Shown: positions 49,175 through 59,454, counted from the stretch's first letter. The stretch: DNA of 64,000 bases from Hanleya hanleyi (GCA_036873755.1 JAVTVY010018820.1:1-64000); one strand, 5' to 3'. The notes: generated by a model from the letters alone, not told the origin. Numbers and translations are program-made.

Positions 49175-49752
49175 CTAATCGTCGTCGGCCAGGCCTGAAT
49201 ATTGTTCGGGCAGCATGTCCTGAAACAGTTGTTTTCGCATTTTGATCGCATTTTCCAGGGCCTAGGCTCGGTGGGTGGTAGCCCCATATCCTCTTCCAAG
49301 TGATGCTTGGTCTTCATGATGGACCTGTGCGTGGGGTCGCCTTTCATTTCACGCGGTAGTAATGTATACTGTTCATAGATCGCCATGGCTGTTTTCCTGA
49401 TGTAGGGCCGCATTTGGGTGTACGCCTGTTGTAATTTATCCTGTTCGGCGTCCTCGATCGCTGCAGCGTGAGTATTGATAGCTGCTGTCACAATACGATC
49501 CCAGAAGGTAGGTTCTGCCTCACTTTCCTGGGATGTAGGCTGACTATCTGAGGTCAAGCTCTCCATATCAGTAGATAGACTGTCAGCAATCTCGGATTCG
49601 GTATCAGTCGATACACTCTCAGCAGTCTCTGTATCAGCATCCGCCTCAACGGACTCCTCGGAGTCTTCAATCCTATGTATATTTTTCTCCTGTCGCATCA
49701 TATCGTAACGTCTGGTGAACGTACGTTCGCATTCAGAGCAAGTATAAGGCAT
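49175..49752 (-). pseudogene. Polinton C2H2 zinc-finger accessory gene, frameshifted
   Basis: The frame from the ATG reads MPYTCSECERTFTRRYDMM, a single C2H2 finger head (C-x2-C, then F, then a histidine near NIH; one expected histidine is Q). An acidic S/T/E-rich region (about residues 35-95) and a helical C-terminal part with WDRIV and LLPREMKGDP follow. Near 49255-49262 the frame shifts; the neighbouring frame goes on with ALENAIKMRKQLFQ and ends at TAG (49175). Such finger-plus-acidic proteins accompany the packaging ATPase in metazoan Polinton-type elements; their role is unknown. Start chosen at the ATG directly before the finger rather than further upstream. Confidence 0.6.
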
Positions 49753-49804
49753 GTTGACGGTTGAACGTCGACTGTGCGTGTTTTGGGAATACACTTGCTT
49801 TCAT

Positions 49805-49910
49805 ATACAGTAACGCCCGCCAACGCCCACTGTTACGCCTTAACGCCCTATCTGTACGCCTTAACACCCATCCCAACGCCTTAGCACACTTTCTTAACGC
49901 TTTAACATCG
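49805..49910 (+). repeat. ACGCCTTAACGCCC spacer repeat, block 2
   Basis: Six or more degenerate units (ACGCCCGCCAACGCCC, TACGCCTTAACACCC and so on) between the zinc-finger gene and the next ORF, overlapping that ORF's stop region. Same motif as 48745-48900. Confidence 0.7.
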
Positions 49911-50234
49911 TTTAATGATGCGTTCGAACAAATGTTTCTTTTGTGCTATTGCTCTGACATACGCCGCTTTCCAGTTCATGCCCGAGGCTTTCAACATCGA
50001 TGCTGGGTTTTTTTCGTTTTCCATATGAACCGCATCCTTATCCAACAATTTCATATGTGTCACGAGGTCGACATACTGCTGACGTAAAGCCCACCCTAGC
50101 ACGGGTGCCAATCTGTTATGGGTTAAAATTGCGGCTTCCTTTTTCGAATACCCTTTGTGTTGAAATTTGTTTTCTGTGGCCTCAACGTCTCGCCCATCTC
50201 GGCGTCCATACTTTCTTTGAACAAATCCTTTCAT
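49902..50234 (-). CDS. Polinton accessory ORF, 110 residues
   Basis: An intact ATG-to-stop frame, basic overall, with GYSKKEAAILTHNRLAPVL and a C-terminus GMNWKAAYVRAIAQKKHLFE. I do not know its function. The C-terminal pattern of alternating alanines before K-K-x-L-F resembles that of the neighbouring zinc-finger gene (ALENAIKMRKQLFQ), suggesting a shared module. It lies 53 bp downstream of the ATPase stop on the same strand, so the three genes may have been co-transcribed (ATPase, this ORF, zinc-finger gene). It is the only Polinton gene here without an obvious lesion. Confidence 0.5.
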   Translation of the reverse strand: MKGFVQRKYGRRDGRDVEATENKFQHKGYSKKEAAILTHNRLAPVLGWALRQQYVDLVTHMKLLDKDAVHMENEKNPASMLKASGMNWKAAYVRAIAQKKHLFERIIKRC

Positions 50235-50591
50235 GGCCTCGAGTTCACATTATGTTCATTCCCTTGCACGGGTTCGTGTTGGTCCTTCACGGTTGGCTAT
50301 ATTCCGGGACTGATGGTATGAAGCGGACCTGCTGTATGGGGGTGGGTTGCTGCTGCTGGACGAGTGCTGCCAGGTGTGGACTCGGTGGATGGTGTAGGAG
50401 TATATGTCGTTGCGTTGATTCCTCGCCGGATAACAGGCGGGTCGTCAGCCGGCGATCTTCGGGGGTATGAGCTTTTGAATCTACGAACAGGTAGCCGTAC
50501 GGACGACTTGTCGCCCCTTGAAACGCCTGCATGAAATGGTCGATGTTCTGAGGATAAATTCGACTACCAAACACACGGATTTGTGCTCTGT

Positions 50592-51685
50592 CAAAATGCA
50601 TAAATCACCATACAAAGCTAGATTCATAGCTGGTTCTAGAAGCTGCACCACCAAGCTTCTTTCAACCCTATTGACGAGGGCCCTTCAGGAGGTAAAAACA
50701 TTTTGGGAAAGGTATTGCGCCACTATTTCTAAGAACTCTGGCGTTGAATGTATGTGGATATTGAAAAACTCAAAATGTCTTACGGAAGAACTTGATGCTA
50801 AAGGTCACATACCGTACAGACATGTATCCACATGGGATTTCTCGACTCTCTATACTACAATCCCTCATCAGGACCTTATTGACCGTCTAAGTTCATTAAT
50901 AGTATCTGTGTTCAAGAAAACTGATCGTAGATATATTAACGTCGGAAGCCATAAAGCATTCTTTAGCTCGACTACATACAAGAGATATCATTCATGGGAT
51001 GTTTCTTTGTTTATAGAGTTGCTTGAATTTCTCATTAAAAATATCTATGTGAAATTTGGCAACACAATATATCAGCAGCATATAGGTATTCCACTGGGTA
51101 CTAATTGTGCACCCCTGTTGGCTGACCTGTATCTGTTCTCTTATGAATATGACTATATGCAGGCGCTTTCAAAAAGCGATCCATTCAAAGCCCGTTCCTT
51201 CTCATTCATGAAAAAAACGCTATATAGACGATCTTCTCGCTGTGGATAATCGCTATATAAATGACGCAGTGAAGGATATATATCCACCTTCACTGGATTT
51301 GAAGGAAACTACAGACAGCCCTACAGGCACATCATATTTAGATCTATATTTCTATAAAAATGAAGCGGGCATTCTCTCTCGTCGACTTTATGACAAAAGA
51401 GATGATTACAATTTCGACATCGTAAACTATCCCTTTCTGGACAGTAATATCCCAGTGGGACCTGCATATGGCGTATACATATCTCGCTTAGTAGCATTTG
51501 CTAGATCCTGTCTTAAATGGGACGATTTTAATCAACGTCACAAAACCTTGTTGCAGAAACTTATAAAACAGGGCTATTCCACCAAACGCCTCCACTCAAA
51601 GTTTCTCAAATTTGGCGATACATATCGCATGCTGATAGCAAAATACGAACGTAGCGTGCAAGATCTATGGCGCTACCTTTCGTAA
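50592..51685 (+). pseudogene. reverse transcriptase, 5'-incomplete, frameshifted
   Basis: The frame starts in the fingers with KMHKSPYKARFIAGS, then the first catalytic region (TWDFSTLYTTIPH), IGIPLGTNCAPLLADLY, the catalytic YIDDLLAVD, and the thumb segment TSYLDLYFYK and GPAYGVYISRLVAFARSC. A seven-A run at 51211-51217 shifts the frame just before YIDD, so two frames are needed. YIDD and the G-x-P-x-G-T motif fit Penelope-like or related RTs rather than LTR retrotransposons; the exact clade is uncertain. No endonuclease (GIY-YIG) is visible. Residues N-terminal to KMHK, present in normal RTs, are missing in all copies. Confidence 0.75.
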
Positions 51686-51829
51686 CTTGTGTCTAATTCC
51701 GCTTAACCCGGGGCTAGGGGCCGTATGAACCCATGTACTTCAAGATCCTCATGGTACTCATATGAACAGTCACAATCAAAGCGTGACTGAGATACATCAT
51801 TCTTTAGATGACGACTTTACAACGAATAT

Positions 51830-52057
51830 TATGGATTAAGAATACTGATCAGCGATACGGATTTGATATTTTTGGAACAGCGTGATGTCTTGCCGGCCTC
51901 ATTGAAAACTGTTGACCGCTTCTCTCTTGCAGGAAACAAGCCTATGTTTATGTATACTATGATTGTCTTTTTGAATTTGGTGCTAATACTGTTATATGTA
52001 ATATGGAATAGGTCTTTGGATTATGGACGCGGATATTTTCTAATGGACGACGGCTGA
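51830..52057 (+). CDS. small membrane-type ORF in RT 3' tail, doubtful
   Basis: An open frame without an early ATG that includes a hydrophobic helix (MFMYTMIVFLNLVLILLYVI) followed by RSLDYGRGY. Copy 2 keeps the helix but has an upstream stop; copy 3 has indels. It could be coincidence of an AT-rich tail. Confidence 0.2.
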   Translation, partial: YGLRILISDTDLIFLEQRDVLPASLKTVDRFSLAGNKPMFMYTMIVFLNLVLILLYVIWNRSLDYGRGYFLMDDG

Positions 52058-52689
52058 ATTATGAATGACGGACTAGACGCTTGTAATGGGATTGGAGAAC
52101 AGCACAAAGTATTGGCAGTTCAAGGCAATATCTCTGGACGCCTTCCCTTGAGGAAAGAGATTCTGGGTCAAATAGATGACGGACAGATTCCGATGATGGG
52201 ATCTTTTAGTAAACAAGTCGGCGACCTGTGAATTGTCCTTGGCCGCAGCCATCAGATCATCTAGCACTACTACGTTGGTCTGCTCGGGGTCAAAGTAATA
52301 CGGTTCGTTTATGTCCTGAGGAATCCGTGGGACGAAGCTCACATTCTGTAACCTTGTAGTTTCGTAGGCGGTCTGCCATTGGCTATAACCCCAAACAACA
52401 CGTGTCGGAGCTGGGGTTGCCACACCTTCCTCTAAGAACTTCATCACTCAGGACGTCTTTCCCCATGCCGTAGGGCCGCTCACCGTCATCGTATAGGGGT
52501 GATCTACTGCTCTTGTTGGACCTATAGCGGGACTCGGCGATGTCTCTTGATTGTGTTTGCGCTGAATGTGCCTGAGCATACTATCGCGACGAGAGAAGGT
52601 TCTCTGACAGAATGTTCACGTACACGACATGTTCATCCGTCGACCAATACATATGCACGGATGAGGGACATATGTTAATTCCTATATTT

Positions 52690-52805
52690 ACAGACACCAC
52701 CACCAACACCACCACACACCAGTTCTACCACCACCACACACTACCACCACCACAACCACGACCACACACCACCACCAGCACCACCACACACCACTACCAC
52801 CACCA
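52690..52805 (+). repeat. ACC-type microsatellite, left of centre
   Basis: Imperfect CCACCA/ACCACAC tract, mirrored as GGTGGT at 53135-53275. It lies upstream of both ATPase copies. Confidence 0.85.
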
Positions 52806-52827
52806 CCGGGCGTAGACGGGCGTCAAC

Positions 52828-53105
52828 GCCCGGTGATGGTGGTAGCTCCCGTGTGGCTCTTGGATCGGAGATCTTGGAGTTCAAAGCTTGTGGAGCTCAG
52901 AGCTCGGAAGTGAAGTCATCGCATGCATGCGCGCGTACCTGTGGTGCATCCTATACCCTATAACCCGTAAGGTATAGGGTACACCAGGGTGCGGGTGCAC
53001 CACAGGTACGCGCGCATGCATGCGACGACGTCACTTCCGAGCGCTGAGCTCCACAAGCTTTGAGCTCCAAGAGCTCCGATCCAAGAGCCACACGGGAGCT
53101 ACCAC
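52828..53105. repeat. palindrome centre
   Basis: GTAGCTCCCGTGTGGCTCTT and its inverse enclose arms of roughly 130 bp, with GCGCGTACCTGTGGTGCA and CGCGCATGCATGCG inside. The centre is CCTATACCCTATAACCCGTAAGGTATAGG. Arms differ at several bases, so it is not a perfect assembly mirror. Confidence 0.85.
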
Positions 53106-53134
53106 CATCACCGGGCGTTGACGCCCGTTAACGC

Positions 53135-53275
53135 CCGGTGGTAGTGGTGGTGGTAGTGGTGGTGATGTGTGTGTGGTGGTGGTGGTGGTGATGGTGTGTG
53201 GCGGTGGTGGTGGTGGTCGTGGAGGTGGTAGTGTGTGGTGGTGGTAGAACTGGTGTGTGATGGTGTTGGTGGTGG
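53135..53275 (+). repeat. GGT-type microsatellite, right of centre
   Basis: Imperfect GGTGGTGGT tract, inverse counterpart of 52690-52805. Long ORFs reported through it are artefacts of the repeat. Confidence 0.85.
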
Positions 53276-53616
53276 TGTCTGTAAATATAGGAATGAACAT
53301 ATGTCCCTCATCAGTCCATATTTATTGGTCGACTGATGAACATGCGGTGTACGTTCTGTCAGAGCGCATTCAACGCAAACACAACCAAGAGACACCGCCG
53401 AGTCCCGCTATAGGTCCAACAAGAGCAGTAGAGCATCCCTATACGATGACGGTGAGCGGCCCTACGGCATGTGGAAAAACGTCCTGGGTGATGAAGTTCT
53501 TAGGGGAAGGTGTGGCAACCCCAGCCCCGACACGTGTTGTTTGGTGTTATAGCCAATGGCAGCCCGCCTAAGAAACAGGTTACAGAATGTAAGCTTCGTC
53601 CCAGAGATTACAAGCG

Positions 53617-54979
53617 TCGGGTCCGTCATTCATAATTCAGCCGTCGTCCATTAGAGAATATCCGCGTCCATAATCCAAAGACCTATTCCATATTCCATAT
53701 AACAGTATTAGCACCAAATTCAAAAAGAAAATCAAAGTATACATAAACATAGGCTTGTTTCCTGCAAGAGAGAAGCGGTCAACAGTTTTCAATGATGCCG
53801 GCTAGATATTATGATGTTCCAAAAATATCAAATCCGTATCGCTGATCAATATTCTTAATCCATAATATTCGTTGTAAAGTCGTCATCTAAAGAATGATAT
53901 ATCTCAGTCACGCTTTGATTGTGATTGTTCATATGAGTACTATGAGGATCTCGAAGTACATGGGTTCATACGGCCCTTAGCCCCGGGTTAAGCGGAATTA
54001 GACACAAGTTACGAAACGTAACGCCATAGATCCTGCACGCTACGCTCGTATTTTGCTATCAGCATGCGATATGTATCGCCAAACTTGAGAAACTTTAAGT
54101 GGAGGCGCTTGGTGGTGTAGCCCTGTTTTATAAGTTTCTGCAACAATGTTTTGTGACGTTGATTAAAATCGTCACATTTAACACAGGATCTAGCAAATGC
54201 TACTAGGCGTGATATGTATGCGCCATATGCAGGTCCCACTGGAATATTACTGTCCAGAAAGGGATAGTTTACGATGTCGAAATTGTAATCATCTCTTTTG
54301 TCATACGGTCGACGAGAGAGAAGGCCAGCTTCATTTTTATAGAGATATAGGTCTAAATACGATGTGCCTGTAGGGTTATCTGTAGTTTCCTTCAAATCCA
54401 GTGAAGGTGGATATATATCCTTCACTGCGTCATTTATATAGCGATTATCCACAGCGAGAAGATCGTCTATATAGCGTTGGTGAATGAGAAGGAACGGGCT
54501 TTGAATGGATCTGTGTAAGCGCCTGCATATAGTCATATTCATAAGAGAACAGATATAGGTCAGCCAATAGGGGTGCACAATTAGTACCCATTTGAATACC
54601 TATATGCTGTTGATATATTGTGTTGCCAACTTTCACATAGATATTTTTAATGAGAAATTCAAGCAACTCTATAAACAAAGAAACATCCCATTAATGATAT
54701 CTCTTGTATGTAGTAGAGCTAAAGAATGCGTTATGGCTTCCGACATTAATATATCTACGATCAGTTTTCTTGAACACAGATACTATCAAGGAACATAGAC
54801 GGTCAATTTTGGGTTTTTCAATATCCACATACATTCAACGCCAGAGTTTTTAGAAATAGTGGCGCAATACCTTTCCCAAAATGCTTCTACCTTCAGAAGG
54901 GCCCTCGTCAACAGGGATGAAAGAAGCTTGGTAGCTTAGAAGTTAAGAATCTAGCTTTGTATGGTGATTTATGCATTTT
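53617..54979 (-). mobile_element. RT element copy 2, inside ATPase
   Basis: On the minus strand it starts CAAAATGCATAAATCACC and ends at GCTTGTAAT, the same ends as copy 1, but it interrupts the ATPase at another place. Between its 5' end and the resumed ATPase lie about 14 bases absent from the uninterrupted left copy (GGAGTGCTGTCGAG). It is antisense to the ATPase. Confidence 0.8.
54009..54979 (-). pseudogene. reverse transcriptase, copy 2, internally deleted
   Basis: Shows KMHKSPYKARF at the start, IGIQMGTNCAPLLADLY, RYIDDLLAVDNRY and GPAYGAYISRLVAFARSC. About 110 bases covering the first catalytic aspartate region are deleted near 54810, and a 4-base deletion near 54515 shifts the frame. 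It cannot make an active enzyme. Confidence 0.75.
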
Positions 54980-55214
54980 GGGAGTGCTGTCGAGCATTCC
55001 TCGCGACATAAACGAACCGTATTACTTTGACCCCGAGCAGACCAACGTGGTAGTGCTAGATGATCTGATGCTGATGACTGCGGGCAAGGACAATTCACAC
55101 GTCGCCGACTTGTTTACTAAAGGATCCCATCATCGGAATATGTCCGTCATCTATTTGATACACAATCTCTTTCCTCAAGGGAAGGCATCCAGAGATATTG
55201 CCTTGAACTGCCAA

Positions 55215-55870
55215 TACTTGTTCGTCACCGGTGACGTCACAGATGCAGTGGACATCCCTCAAATCAGGGTCTACACCCCGAGAGCTACAAAATGACACCC
55301 CACACGACGCATTTGGACCAAGGATGGGCCATCTCTACTCCAAACATACCCCACGCACCCCCTAAAACGACAACTTTCGCTACTACTCGTACTGATGACG
55401 TCACCGATGACGTCAAAGATGACATGAACATCCCTCAAATCGGGGTCTACACCCCGAAGGCTACAAGATGACACCCCACACGACACATTCGGACCAAGGA
55501 TGGTCCATCTCTACTCCAAACATACCCCACGCACCCCCTAAAACGACAACTTTCGCTACTACTCGTACTGATGACGTCACCGATGACGTCAAAGATGACA
55601 TGAACATCCCTCAAATCGGGGTCTACACCCCGAAGGCTACAAGATGACACCCCACACGACGCATTCGGACCAAGGATGGTCCATTTCTAGCCCAAATACC
55701 TGCCTTCACTTCCCCAAAATGCCCACTTTCGCTACTACTCTTACTGATGACGTGATCGATGACGTCACAGATGCTGTGGACGTCCCTCAAATCGTGGTCA
55801 ATACCACGAAAGCTACAAAATGACACCCCACACGACGCATTCGGACCAAGGATGGTCCATCTCTACTCCA
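55215..55870 (-). repeat. ~176-bp tandem units rich in TGACGTCA (right arm)
   Basis: Inverse counterpart of 48030-48720, with about four units and TGACGTCA at roughly 55223, 55395, 55407, 55571, 55583, 55750 and 55762. Unit length is not a multiple of three, so the ~67-codon frames seen in each unit are not one long coding region. Confidence 0.8.
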
Positions 55871-56832
55871 AACACACCCCCACGCACCCCCAAAATGACC
55901 ACTTTACTTACTACACCCAACTGCGCATGCGCAGATTGACGCGACTTGCCATGAAAAACACGCAATTCTGACTCTACCCCACAAAAGTTTCACTTTGACA
56001 CCTCCCACGACCCATTTGAACCCATGGTGGGCCATCTCTACCCCAAACACACCCCCCACGCACCCCCAAGATGTCTGCTTTCTATACTACGACCAGACTG
56101 CGCATGCACAGAATATTGAAAACGGACGATACATTATTCCAGTCGGATGTTCGTCCACGAGAGCTTCAAAATAAGACCTCATACGACACCATTTGACCGC
56201 TAGGGGCTCACCTAGATCACAAAACGTCCACCCAGTATGGACCTATCCAATGAGCCCGTAGGCCTATGGGGCTATATACAGACCTACCCGGTACCTGGAC
56301 TTTTCGAAAAATTTCACCGCTTAACTTCGAGACCCCTCCCATTGTGTGTTCTACATGGTGAGACGTGAAAAACAAGACCAAACAACGCATATCGCAATGA
56401 ACATGTGTGAATTTCCTAGTATGGACCTATCCCCCTGAGCCAGTATGGGCCTATATGGGCCTATATACAGACCTACCCGGTACTTTTCGAAAAATTCCAC
56501 CGCTTAACTTCGAGACCCCTCCCATCGTGTTCTACATGGTGAGACGTGAAAAACAAGACCAAACAACCCATACCGCAATGAACATGTGTGAATTTCTCAG
56601 TATGGACCTATCTCCCATACCCATACAGGCATTTCCCGTATAGATTTAATATGCAAATGTTCGAATCAGTGGAGATAACCCGGAATTTGCCAAAAATGAC
56701 AAAAGTGCATACAGAGTTATCTCCCCAAAAATTGGAACTCTTCTGTGTTGGAGGTAGTTGTTGGTCTCTTGAGCTGGTGGCGCCCCCTGTCGGAACCTCC
56801 ACGGGCATCAAGAGTTACCTCCCTGAAAAATA

Positions 56833-58338
56833 AGGCCGAATATCGGTTGAACATACTACTGACGTCACATAATTTTGAGCACATTCTCCGAAATATGTCC
56901 CTGTATCGGTTCCCCGAGATTGGTCTAGTGGGACGTACTAGAATGATGTCTGGGAATCAGTGGAATGGTTTCCACTTTGCATTGCTACACATTATCATGA
57001 TAAGAACTACTGCGGTAAAAACGTATTTCTTTCCGTAAATAGAGATTTCCTTCCATTCCCTTTCCTTTTCGGTATAACTGGCAAATGAATTCTTTCTGGA
57101 ATTTAGACTACCCTCGACACATATACCGGTATAGATTGTTTGTAATCAGATTTGGTAGAAATTATTATATTATTATTATATTGTACCACAAAAATGATTG
57201 ATATCTGTTTTGGATATTTCAGCCTCTTATGGGTAGAGGATCTATTCAAGTCGTTGAGCAGATTGTTTCGATCTAATTAAAATTAAATCTTATCTGCTCC
57301 CCCATTTGGATATGTTACTTGAAAGATCTAACAGGCTTGAAGTAACTCGAGCATCAACCAATCCTGAGAACGCTTCATAGTGCTTGGAAGGGAACATTAA
57401 TGGTAGAGAATTTTTAATTCAGAACTCTTATCTCCTTGCAAACTCGAAAACAGGTCCTGTCCTCCCTGTTCGTTGGATCGGCCATTTCCCTGCGGAAAGC
57501 GACCCCGGTGGCGAGGTTGATGACTTTGTCGTGTCACTCCAAAACAACATGGCGAACGTCTATGAATCAACATGGAAGTTACCCATCTTGAAAAGGAATC
57601 ATAAATTATGACAAGTTCTACTTGATCTTGTGCGATAACTTTTGGCAGAAAAATTAGTCAATGCGCATTTGATCTGACCTACATTTAAGAGTAAAACCAT
57701 CCTGATATCGTGATAAATGAGACAAAATTGACAGTAGAGGCAATTTTGTTGCTTTGCAGAGGTTAATTTGGTTTGGTCTTTCATGAAAAATTTCATGGTG
57801 CATGCCTCAAAACGGTGTTTTCCTACCGGTACTGAAATTTACCATCATGTTACATGAAAGATGGACCTTATTTGGTACATGTAGAAATGATCACTTTCAG
57901 TGAAATAAATATCTCCCTCGCAATAGAAAATATCTCCCTTTTGATCACGTATGACAAGCCAAGCTATTTTCACATACTCAACAAGTCTAATGTTGAAAAT
58001 AACTGCATTTTGTTGAAAATTTCCGGCCCCTTGTGGCACATTTTGGCATTTAGTGAGACCCATCTTTGGAGATTAGACCGACACCGCAAGTTTCATGCAG
58101 ACTATTCAGGTTGAGTTTGTAATTTCCAACTATTCAGATTGAGTTTGTAATTTCCATTAAAAAGCTAATCCGGTAGCCTAGATCAGTTCTCCCTGTCGCA
58201 AACATGATGGGTATTCAACACTGAAGAGAAGACGATGTTTTTCAAAGCCGAATCGTCCTGACGTGGAAAATCGGCGAAAAAATTGTGTACCCAGCAGTGT
58301 GTTCTGGTCGTGCAAGCCGTCCCTTGTATGAAACATCA
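56833..58338. other. non-coding stretch, nothing recognised
   Basis: Between the palindrome and the non-LTR RT. A short direct repeat (ACTATTCAG, TTGAGTTTGTAATTTCC, twice) lies at 58102-58156. ORFs of 65-97 codons show no known motif. Confidence 0.4.
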
Positions 58339-59312
58339 GATTGATACCAGATATCTGATAAAAGACAAATCACAAATGAAATCAACAACTTCTTTACATA
58401 TATTCCCACACAGCTTCTTAAAACTCTCCAGAACCCCACAAGCACTCAGCAACCATCTAGTCGCCCACACGAAAAACTGATGAATTTTATAAATGATAAG
58501 GTGCCTGAAAATGTCCAGTTTGACATACCGTCAATAAAAGTAAAATCAGTGTATAAACATCTAATAAACTTAAATGCAAGGAAAAGTACTAGACCCGACC
58601 TCATCGGACCCAAATTCTTAAAAATGTCTGCGCAAATAATAGCTGAACATCTTACCTACATAATAAACATGAGCATTGAGCAAAATGAATTTCCTGAAAA
58701 ATGGAAATTAGCCAAGGTAATTCCTCTTTTCAAATCTGATGATCCAGAGCTCTGCGAAAACTATAGACCCATATCTGTGCTCTCATCCACTTCCAAAATA
58801 ATAGAACGACATATCCAAGACTCTCTACAATTATTTATCCACTTTCAAATTGCTGTGCGAAAGTCAGTCAGGTTGTCGTGCAAAGCATTCTTGTCAAAGC
58901 GCCTTAACCAACATGGTAGGGTCCTGGCTAGCCTCCATAGACAAAGGTCACCTTGTAGGCTGTGCCAAACTAGATTTTAAGAAAGCTTTTGACATTGTAC
59001 TAGAAAAACTGAAACATTATAAATTTTCTATCAAAGCCTTTGACTGGATGAAGTCATATTTATATAATAGACAACAGTTTGTTTTTATCGATGATCACAT
59101 GTCTGATCCTCTCCCTATCAAGGCTGGTGTTCCTCAGGGGTCCGTCCTTGGACCCCTGATCTTTATTATATATGTTAATGATTTATTGGTATGTGATTTG
59201 ACGAGTACTATTGATCTATACGCAGATGACACTACTATATACCACACAGCCACAAGTTTAGCTGAACTTGAAACAATCATGGGTCTGAACATGGAAGTCA
59301 TTGAGGGATGGT
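58339..59312 (+). pseudogene. non-LTR retrotransposon RT (CR1/jockey-like), truncated
   Basis: Two frames overlap. The first includes PLFKSDDPELCENYRPISVL; the second includes KLDFKKAFDIV, GVPQGSVLGPLIFIIYVNDL and the catalytic YADDTTIY. These are the fingers and palm motifs of LINE-type RT (jockey/CR1 superfamily). A frameshift near 58845-58855 joins them. The 5' endonuclease part is missing, and the frame is cut at ...MEVIEGW just where the promoter-like Polinton region begins, so the 3' third and the element's tail are missing as well. Confidence 0.85.
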
Positions 59313-59454
59313 GAGTAGTAGTGTTAACGGGAATCGAGTCACATTTCACCCGGATGTAAAAATGACGTCACTTCCGGTTTGGGTGAATGGAGCGTGACCT
59401 TTGGACATGTCCAGACTTGTCTGTGTCTCTCCGTGTCTGTTGATGTACTGGGGG

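Larger units (their letters stand above)
50592..52087 (+). mobile_element. RT element copy 1, inside ATPase
   Basis: It begins CAAAATGCATAAATCACC and ends GACGCTTGTAAT. It holds an RT frame and a ~400-bp 3' tail that is shared with copies 2 and 3. It is antisense to the ATPase that it splits. No target duplication, poly-A tail or LTR is visible. Confidence 0.8.
50287..52630 (-). pseudogene. Polinton packaging ATPase (A32/FtsK-HerA type), left arm
   Basis: The 5' part (52630-52088) holds an N-terminal C2H2-like finger (TFCQRTFSRRDSMLRH), a P-loop (SGPTAWGKTS), VVVLDDLMA as Walker B and VIYLTQNLF. The 3' part (about 50591-50287) continues after the inserted RT element with the conserved tail ending in a proline/glutamine-rich region. 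Genome-packaging ATPases of this class pump DNA into Polinton/adenovirus-like capsids. Lesions: an in-frame TGA within the finger, C-to-W in the P-loop, a TGA just after it (near 52446) and the 1.5-kb insertion. The gene is dead. The finger at the N-terminus is unusual for the core enzyme. Confidence 0.75.
47241..52961. repeat. left arm of Polinton-derived palindrome
   Basis: From TATTTTCCAGGGAGGTAAC inward, this arm mirrors the right arm (52963-56832): outer block 47241-47990, tandem TGACGTCA units, packaging ATPase, ACC microsatellite and central hairpin. The two arms are clearly homologous but diverged by substitutions and indels. The left arm additionally keeps the zinc-finger gene, the small ORF and the ATPase 3' end, which the right arm has lost. 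Confidence 0.8.
53341..55219 (+). pseudogene. Polinton packaging ATPase, right arm
   Basis: Carries the P-loop SGPTACGKTSWVMKF, VVVLDDLM and VIYLIHNLF. The finger region is shortened relative to the left copy. TAA at 53569-53571 and a 4-base deletion just after it break the frame; RT copy 2 splits it at 53617-54979; after ALNCQY the sequence runs into the TGACGTCA tandem units, so the C-terminus is gone. Compared with the left copy the P-loop is intact here, showing the two arms decayed independently. Confidence 0.75.
52963..56832. repeat. right arm of Polinton-derived palindrome
   Basis: Mirror of 47241-52961. It runs ACC tract, ATPase with RT copy 2, tandem TGACGTCA units, then the outer block to CCTCCCTGAAAAATA. 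The segment around 56230-56630 is duplicated in tandem. The ATPase 3' end, the small ORF and the zinc-finger gene are deleted at about 55219. Confidence 0.8.

Noticed and set aside
50518..50591. RT frame upstream of 50592 as N-terminus of the RT
   Set aside because: That DNA belongs to the ATPase on the other strand, and copy 2 has different DNA in the same place.
52828..53105. Palindrome centre as an assembly mirror artefact
   Set aside because: The arms differ by many substitutions, indels and separate RT insertions, so an artificial mirror is unlikely, although long reads would settle it.
52612..53395. Histidine/proline/threonine-rich ORFs through the ACC/GGT tracts
   Set aside because: Pure microsatellite translations on both strands.
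55271..55826. Three ~67-codon frames in successive tandem units (also one at 48036-48239)
   Set aside because: The unit is about 176 bp, not a multiple of three, and frames recur only because the DNA repeats. No sign of protein conservation beyond DNA identity.
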